Part shown: piece after piece, positions 58,171 to 64,000 of the stretch
Layout: each line of letters opens with the position of its first letter
How positions within the stretch are numbered: position 1 is the stretch's first letter
DNA from: Voacanga thouarsii
Lineage: Eukaryota > Streptophyta > Magnoliopsida > Gentianales > Apocynaceae
DNA: 64,000 nt
Assembly: GCA_026120185.1 (NCBI GenBank)
Contig: JANUWF010001281.1
Coordinates: 2,088,501-2,152,500 of the forward strand
Direction: 5' to 3'
The notes under the pieces: model-generated
Told to the model about the DNA's origin: nothing
What the model saw: only the letters and a program-made list of their open reading frames with translations
Databases searched by the model: none
Program-made: the position numbers and the translations under genes

Positions 58171-59492
58171 CGTTGGGTATCTCAGGCTCGTATCCTATAC
58201 GGCGTAGTGAAAAATAAATCGAGATATCCTCCCAAGACTCTTCTATGTGTGCAAAACAAGACATAACGATAATAAAGGCAACAGCTTTTACCTTTGGATG
58301 ATCGTACGAAGAACAAAATTTTCTTCTTCAAGTTGAGGCGCGATCCAGCAATCCTCGTGATCAACCTCCACGTGAGTTGAACGTCTACCCACTATAATCA
58401 AAGTGTGTGATTATCTCTAATAGTAATCCACACAGGGGAATACTCAAGCACCAAAATTTCTGTGCTAGCAAAAATTAACGGCGGCTAGGGTTTTTCTTTC
58501 AAGAAGAAAAACGAGAGAAAGAGAGATCAAAGGAAGAGAGAATCGTGTGTTGTTTCAGCTATTGGCTAGGGTTTTTCGTGTGTTATCAGCTACTATATAT
58601 CACACGAAATTCCCTTCCCAAAACTGAGAATTCTAATCCTATTAGAATTCCCTAATTGTAATTGGAAACATCAAGTTCTCACAATTATAACTTGCACCAC
58701 AAATTATAACTAATTATAATTTGTCCACAACAACTTTTCTTTCTCTCAATTAACCTCACATTGTTATCAAATAACATCTTGAGTATATAATCATCTATTG
58801 TGTATGACCTATTAGGTTTCCCAAGGACTTTCGAGTAGTTATTCCTACAAGTGGCTGAGAGATATTCGCCCTTACTATTAGGAGTGGTGAATCCTTTGTT
58901 GACCCTCTCAACTACTTTCATTTACCTCACCATGTACCCAATATCCATCCCATAGGCGGCTCTTGATCGAGCTCCGGAGATTGGAATCAAAGTACAAGGC
59001 TCAGCAAACAAAGTACCTTGGAGATCTCAAATCTAAGGATACTTGCACGTTTGCTATATTGAGATTATATCACTGGCACTAAATAGTTATCCATGTGATT
59101 ATCTCAAAGTTAGGTCATCCAATGAACTTGTTCCATTAACAAGCATCCATGTGTTAACTTTGAGTATCTCAATACTCACGGTTATGAGAACCACCGCCTG
59201 ATCAAATCAGGAAGTCTAACACATGCTAGTCTTAACGCATTAATGATGTCATGTCTCATTAATACTATGATTAGGGACTATTTAAGTACTAACACCATCC
59301 AGTGTAGTAAGAATCTCATATTATGATCTCTATCATAATTTCCTTAACACAGTGTTGTACTAGGGACTTTATCAAACAGTTATATTACTTAAAGTAAACA
59401 AAAGAAACTGTAAGATAAATAATTCCTTTTATTAAAATAAAATGTGTCATATACAATGTACAAGTGATTGTCTCTAGGGCACAACACTAATA
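58171..59492 (-). repeat. 5' LTR of copia B, with a 0.4-kb deletion
   Basis: Aligns with 51001-52716 from ggtatct(c/t)ag to acaacactaa(t/c)a. It is 1322 bp against 1716 because about 390 bp are missing after gacctattaggtttcccaa (near 58824). Terminal bases are mutated (cg for tg at 58171, ta for ca at 59491-59492), but the flanking atatc duplication fixes the end. Confidence 0.88.
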
Positions 59493-59497
59493 ATATC
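59493..59497. other. Target-site duplication of element B, right copy
   Basis: atatc, identical to 50996-51000. Confidence 0.9.
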
Positions 59498-60300
59498 TGG
59501 CCCAGTACATAGCATGGTGTACATGAGACTTCCCACAGCCGAAGCGTAGGAAATTCTACTCATTCTGTCCTTTTCTTTTTTAGACTCAGTACAGTCCCTT
59601 GAAGAAAGTGACAACCCATGTCTGCAAGGGATTAGAGCTCCCTTACATGAGTCCATGCTGTACCTGGCTAGCATCTTGTCAATATATACCGCTTAGGATT
59701 ATCCTAACATTCTTTGCTTCCTATTTCTAAGAAGTCTAATTCCAAGAATGTAGCTGGCTTCTCCCAAGTCCTTCATACTGAATTGACTAGATAGCCAAAT
59801 ATTTGTAGGTGACAATGACCCTATATCATTTCCAATAAGTAGAATGTCATCCATATACAAGATAAGAAAAATCAAATTAATGCATTCAAGTTTTTTGTAC
59901 ACGTAAGGTTCATCCTCTTTTTGAACAAAACCATAAGACTTTACAGTCTCATCAAAATGAATGTTCCATGCTCTCGATGCCTACTTAAGTCCATAAATGG
60001 ACATCCATTTGCCATATCTCGTAGTCACAATGACATGCGATGGTAAGGAGGATAGGAATGGACTTAAGCATGGCTACCGGGGAAAATGTTTCCTCATAGT
60101 CGATTCCCTCTTTCTGAGTATACTCTTTCACCACAAGCCTAGCTTTGAAGGTTTCCACCTTCCCATCTACTCCCCTCTTTCTCTTGTATATCCACTTACA
60201 CCCTATGGGTTTTATCCTTTTAGGTGAAGCTACAAGATCCCAAACCTGATTGAGATACATAGACTCAATCTCGACTTTCATTACTTCATGCCACAAATTT
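59493..60300 (-). pseudogene. Copia A reverse transcriptase, main part
   Basis: 59985-60296 reads LWHEVMKVEIESM (shared with the mosaic piece at 21500), RIKPIGCKWIYKRKRG, EGIDYEETFSPVAMLKS and YEIWQMDV. 59699-59902 carries LILYMDDILLIGNDIGS, with the YMDD catalytic box at about 59843-59854, and MKDLGEASYILGI. 59500-59674 gives YSMDSCKGALIP and RISYASAVGSLMYTM. After QMDV about 40 codons are missing (the KTAFLNG..EEIYM block), with a direct jump near 59990. The enzyme is therefore broken although the active site is intact. Confidence 0.87.
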
Positions 60301-60515
60301 ACATTGGCATCAGCAATAGCCTTCTCGTATCTAGTGGGGTCTTATTCCTGATGGTCAGAGACTAGCTCGAAATCTTCTCCAGTCCATCTCTCTACAACCC
60401 TAGACACTCTCCCACTACGACGAGGCTCCATATGTACAGGCTCTTGAGGCTGTGCCTCTTCTTGTTTCAAAATCGGGTTAGAAGAAGTTGCTTCCGAAGA
60501 TAACTTCTCCTCCAA
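60301..60515 (-). pseudogene. Copia A integrase-RT linker
   Basis: The minus strand reads EEKLSSEATSSN, EEAQPQEPVHMEPRRSGRVS and RWTGEDFELVSDHQE, collinear with the + strand mosaic piece at 21306-21500. One stop follows the DHQE block near 60345. Confidence 0.75.
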
Positions 60516-61280
60516 TTACAACCTAGTTAAACCTTTCCTAGAAATACTCTGATCATCCTCTAAGTATCTAGTATTGGTACAAACCAGTACCTTCTGCTCC
60601 TTAGGATGATAAAAGTAACCGCCATTTGTCCCTTTTGGATACCCAAAAAAATAGCATAATTTTGATCTTGGTTTCAACTTGTCTCCCTTGACCAATACAT
60701 AAGCTGGACAACCCCATATCCTGAGAAGATTTGGACTTATCTTACTCCCAGTCCACATCTCATAGGGAGTCCAAGGTACTAACTTGGAAGACACCAAGTT
60801 CAGAATATATACCGTTGTTTCCAGGGCATATCCCCAAAAAGACACTAGAAGAGTAGCATGAGACATTATACTTCGGACCATTTCCATCAATGTCATGTTC
60901 TTTCTCTCATCTATTCCATTCTGCTGGAGTGTCCCCGATGCAGAGAGTTGGGATGCTATCCCATGATGTACCATATAGTCCTTGAATTCACGAAGGAGGT
61001 ACTCTCTACCACGATCCGATCGTAAGGTCTTGATCAATTTATCTGTCCGATGCTCCACTTCAGCATTAAACTCTTTGAACTTATGAGAAGAGTTAGATTT
61101 GTGTCTCATCAGGTGAACATAACCAAACCTTGTACAATTATCCGTGAAAGTGATAAAGTACTCAAAACTTCCTCTAGCTCGTGTAGACAGGGGACCACAC
61201 ACATCAGTATGAACAAGACTCAATACCTCATTGACTCTATCCGCCTTAGGGGTAAATGACCTTTTAGTCATCTTTTCCAT
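60516..61280 (-). pseudogene. Copia A integrase (254-codon open frame)
   Basis: The longest open frame of the window. It starts with KMTKRSF, the end of the pre-integrase zinc finger, then LVHTDVCGP (first catalytic Asp), YFITFTDNCTRFGYVHLM, LRSDRGREYL (second Asp; the usual GGEY is GREY), QQNGIDERKNMTLMEM (catalytic Glu; VAERRNRT in relatives), SFWGYALETTVYILN, PYEMWTG, RIWGCPAYVL and CYFFGYPKGT. The DDE triad is complete. The frame end at 60516 is a stop in the linker. This domain would insert the cDNA into host DNA. The element as a whole is disabled elsewhere, so I list it as a pseudogene. Confidence 0.9.
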
Positions 61281-61810
61281 CAGGTAGGACTCACTCTAAG
61301 ACCAATTTTCCAATCTCAATGAGCCCAAGAGCCCATCATGGATCAACCTCTAAATCCTGGTTGAGTTGATATGCCCTAACCTTAGATGCCAAAGATAAGA
61401 GTCATTGATATTGGTCTTTCTCTTCCTTGTTAAAGGTTCAGATTGAGCGTTATTTAATTGATTGTAATAGGGTTTAAGAAAAATAGATTCCCATACATGT
61501 GCCCAGTACATAAAATTTCTCCATCTCTACTGATAGAAATACCAGAATGGAAAGATACAGAATATCCTTGATTTATTAGTTTCACACTCAAAATCAAATT
61601 CTGTCTAAATCTAGGTACATATAAAATATCTTTCAGAACCACTATTCTGTTACAATTAAATACAAGATCTAGCTCTCCCACTGCAAGGGCCTAAACTTGT
61701 TCTCCATTTCCTACACGTAGTCCATGTTCGCTCTTCTGGAGTCTTCTAATCTTTCTAAACCCTTACAAAGAGTTACAGATGTGATCAGTGGCTCTTGAAT
61801 CAACAATCTA
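61281..61810 (-). pseudogene. Copia A protease region and pre-integrase zinc finger
   Basis: 61454-61681 reads GELDLVFNCNRIVVLKDILYV and HMYGNLFFLNP. 61281-61440 gives SYLWHLRLGHINST (zinc ligands H, H) and the ESYL block, where a stop (TAG, + strand cta at about 61296) lies before MEKMTKRS. The protease side near 61740-61810 reads STWIVDSRATDHICN-like sequence with DSRA in place of the catalytic D-S/T-G, so the active site is altered. Confidence 0.75.
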
Positions 61811-62665
61811 AGTGGAAGTTAATCCAACCATTGATATAAATTTTAGATAGAAAACATTACCTGTATGGTTTTTCTTGGCTTGAAGATTTGGACACTCATT
61901 TTTCCAGTGTCCTTTCAGTCTACACTTGAAGTACTTGCCCTTGGGTTTGTCTTTGGGCTGGGTCTTGGGCTGGACCACTGCATTCCCCTTTCTCTTCTTG
62001 AACTTTTTGGGCTTGGGCCCAGTTCTAGAAGATGAAGCCTTAGCAATCATAGCCTTAGATTGTGGCTTCATGACCTTCTTCGCCATCTGGAGCTCCTTCA
62101 TCAACTCAGTCAAGTCCTTGTTCAACTTGTTCATGTTATAGATCAAATTGAACTGAGTAAAGGAACCCAGTAGAGATTTGAGAACTATGTCCACTTGGCT
62201 CTCGGGGTCAATGACAACCCCTAAGATTTTTGCCTCCTCGAAAGCAGCAATCATCTTGAGCATATGCTCTCTGACTTATACTCCCTCAGCCATTTTAGTG
62301 TTAATGATGGTTCGAAGAGCCTCTTGACTTGTGGGCCGGCTCTTATCTGCAAATATCGTGGCTAATGATTGGGTTATGTCATACGCAGTGGTCAAGTGCT
62401 CATATTTGGATTGGAGCACATTAGACATGGAGGCCAACATGTAATAACGAGCCATCTCGTCGGCCTTCTTCTATGCCTTCTCAACCTCACACTCCTCGGC
62501 GGTGGAACCCTCCTCGATAATAGGGTAGGTTTCGTAAAGGACATACTTATACTCTTCCACTGTAAGTATTATGTCCAGGTTCCTTTTCCAGTCCACGTAG
62601 TTTGGTCCCGTTAGCTTATTCTCTCAGAGAATAATGGCCAATGGACTAAAAGAACCTCCCACCAT
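61808..62665 (-). pseudogene. Copia A gag
   Basis: Start ATG at 62663-62665 (MVGGSFSPLA), chosen because the mosaic gag copy aligns from the same point (22905-22925). It runs through NYVDWKRNLDIILTVEEYKY, ADEMARYYMLASMSNVL and INTKMAEGV, then 61808-62263 (HMLKMIAAF-type, GSFTQFNLIYNMNKL, LMKELQMAKKVMKP, lysine-rich tail). Three in-frame stops break the N-terminal half (after AIIL, after EKA, after AEGV). The zinc knuckle reads YFKCRLKGHWKNEC: the first Cys is Tyr, so the CCHC site lacks one ligand. Length about 286 codons, usual for copia gag. Confidence 0.85.
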
Positions 62666-64000
62666 TTCTAAAAAATTAAAAAAAAAAAAAAGATTCAGTT
62701 TGTGAACAAAACAAATATGTGCACTTTATCCTTATTATCAAAAATGATAATAATCAATTTGGCTCTTAGGAAAACTGACATAGCTTCTTGGGAAGATTAA
62801 CAGTTTTCTAAGCTAAGTGTGTTAACCATCACAAATTAATTTCCCTTCTAGGTAATGATCTAGAAGATAACTCCATTAAGGGGATGGCCGTTTTCTCTCA
62901 TTTCCTATGGACATACCTCGCACTATGACCTCCAACGAGGGGCTGGCCGATCATAATACGTGCCCCGTGTTATTAATTATATCCCTCCATTAGATCTAAA
63001 TCCTTGTAGTATTCTCATCCTATACGGGTTCACTCTCAAGATGACGCGAGGGGACCTACGATCTCTAATGAGGATCGTGATGAAAGCCGTGGGGCCATTG
63101 GAACCCCTCTCCCACTTAGTCTTTTAAAATAAGGGTTTTCTAAAAAATAGCCTTTTAAAAATTTTCATTAAATTTTCCCTTAACTCAAAAATAAAGTGTC
63201 TAAGTCCATAAAAATCTCTATGTCAAGGCTTATATCATTTGAGAGTTTTTCCCATAGACTAATTTTATTTAAATTAAAAACTTAATGATTTCAAAAAATT
63301 TCCATTTAAAACTTTCTAGAGACTTTGGTCTCAAGTTTATTTGACAAAACAATTTTTCTTGTGCCAAACTAAAACAAAATGGCTTTCTATTTTAACATTA
63401 CAAAAATATCTAAATCCAATATATTTTCTATGTCATGAATTAAATCTTTTGAGAAAATGCCTAAGGATTAATTTTTGTTCAAGATAAAATAACCATTTAA
63501 TTTGTTGAAAAATGTTTTCCTTGTCAAAAACATTCCCAAAGACTTTGGTCTTTGAGAAAACATGCACATAGGTACCAAAAATAAATAGCATGCTAGAAAA
63601 TAGTAGACGTTTTCATGCTCTTTTATTTTTAAACCTAAGTGCCCAGATAATAGAATTAAACACATTAATTAATTAATTAATTGTTTTGAATAATCCTAAA
63701 ATCCCTTACTAATATTTTTTATGAAAAAATATTCCTTGAATATTAACTATTGCAAAATATTAACTTCACCTGGTATGGACCCCAAAACCAAAAGAAATTG
63801 CAAGAAAAATAACAAGGAAAAATTTTTAAAAAAAATCATTGGTCCACTACACCCACCGCACTGGATCAGCCACCTATCTGAACTGTGGTCCACTGCATCC
63901 ACCGCATAGAACCAGGACCCATGAGAAAGTAGTGCGGACCGATCTTCCAGGCCTTAGCCGATGCTGGTTCGGGTGGTCTAGCCGGTGCTGGTTCGGCTCT
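62666..64000 (-). other. Leader (5' UTR) of copia A, running off the window
   Basis: Shares with the A' leader and the mosaic the blocks atttggctcttagg (62758-62771) and gtgatgaaagccgtgggg (63079-63096). 63190-63530 holds two diverged copies of a roughly 209-bp unit (atgtcaaggcttatatc at 63221, atgtcatgaattaaatc at 63430, each followed by a gactttggtct block). 63840-64000 is GC-richer: ggtccact(a/g)ca(c/t)ccaccgca twice (63841, 63887) and agccg(a/g)tgctggttcgg twice (63956, 63980). PBS is not reached. Open frames 63468-63665 and 63721-63909 are unsupported. Confidence 0.65.

Larger units (their letters stand above)
51001..59492 (-). mobile_element. Complete copia element B (minus strand), TSD ATATC, coding-defective
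   Basis: Two LTRs (51001-52716 and 58171-59492), PPT, pol, gag, a 1.8-kb leader and PBS, in copia order on the minus strand. Perfect 5-bp duplications atatc flank it. Compared over their common length the LTRs agree at roughly nine of ten positions or better by eye, so it is the most recent datable insertion here. It is nevertheless defective: stops in gag and integrase, an RNase H deletion and a 0.4-kb deletion in the 5' LTR. LTR length and gag type (NLNLRSILETNKL) suggest a Tork/Angela-like lineage; this assignment is tentative. Confidence 0.92.
48522..64000 (-). mobile_element. Copia element A (minus strand), interrupted by element B
   Basis: From left: 3' LTR 48522-50354, PPT 50355-50365, RNase H and RT C-terminal part 50366-51000, element B 51001-59492, rest of RT 59493-60300, integrase 60516-61280, protease region about 61454-61810, gag 61808-62665, and leader from 62666 running past the window end. 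PBS and 5' LTR are outside. Gag and pol have few but real defects, so it is younger than A' yet not functional. The same family supplied the mosaic at 20191-27919. Left flank gtaag (48517-48521) is the candidate TSD. Confidence 0.85.

Noticed and set aside
57528..58264. Arg/Pro-rich open frames on both strands
   Set aside because: Produced by the CCGGCGCCGG repeats of the B leader; no conserved motif.
1..64000. tRNA, rRNA, CRISPR or bacterial-type operons
   Set aside because: No cloverleaf, rRNA motif or regular spaced direct repeats apart from the 152-bp array; the sequence is plant nuclear repeat DNA.

Overview
This window is repeat-dense, AT-rich nuclear DNA from a flowering plant, probably a dicot. 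I see no intact host protein gene, tRNA, rRNA or CRISPR array. Nearly everything is LTR-retrotransposon sequence (Ty1/copia and Ty3/gypsy) plus one large CACTA (EnSpm-type) DNA transposon. Most lie inside one another, so the order of insertion can be read from the junctions. All coding capacity belongs to decayed gag-pol genes. I infer the species range only from element style; nothing in the sequence fixes the species.

Layout. 1-1621 is the 3' end of a gypsy element (PPT and 3' LTR, + strand) inserted into a copia LTR whose remainder is 1622-2605. 2606-6973 is non-repetitive-looking sequence without a recognisable gene. From 6974 to the window end lies one nested stack. Level 1: a minus-strand copia element (A', 6974-15340, 3' LTR to interrupted 5' LTR). 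Level 2, inside the 5' LTR of A': a minus-strand gypsy element of Athila/Tat type (G, pieces from 15341 to 42796). Level 3, inside G: a CACTA element (16694-29346, TSD ACT), a 4.6-kb solo LTR of Tekay/Del type (29895-34523, TSD ATAGT), a second such solo LTR (37970-42280) and a third Tekay-type copy with 5' LTR, PBS and gag (42797-48521). Level 4, inside that gag: a minus-strand copia element (A, 48522 to beyond 64000). Level 5, inside the reverse transcriptase of A: a complete minus-strand copia element with both LTRs (B, 51001-59492, TSD ATATC).

The CACTA element has no visible transposase. It carries subterminal CGTCGTA/GACGG-type repeats at both ends, a copia solo LTR (17036-18478, TSD ATATA), a compound microsatellite and a tandem array of about 152-bp units. 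The array is split by about 7.7 kb of scrambled copia DNA (20191-27919): some 19 short pieces of family-A LTR, leader, gag and pol in alternating orientation.

The elements do not work together as a system. The most unusual features are the CACTA element carrying a satellite-like array, the shuffled copia mosaic inside that array, and a GC-rich CCGGCGCCGG-like module that recurs in the transcribed non-coding parts of otherwise unrelated LTR families. All boundaries without a TSD are approximate (about 5-20 bp), and identities quoted are by eye.
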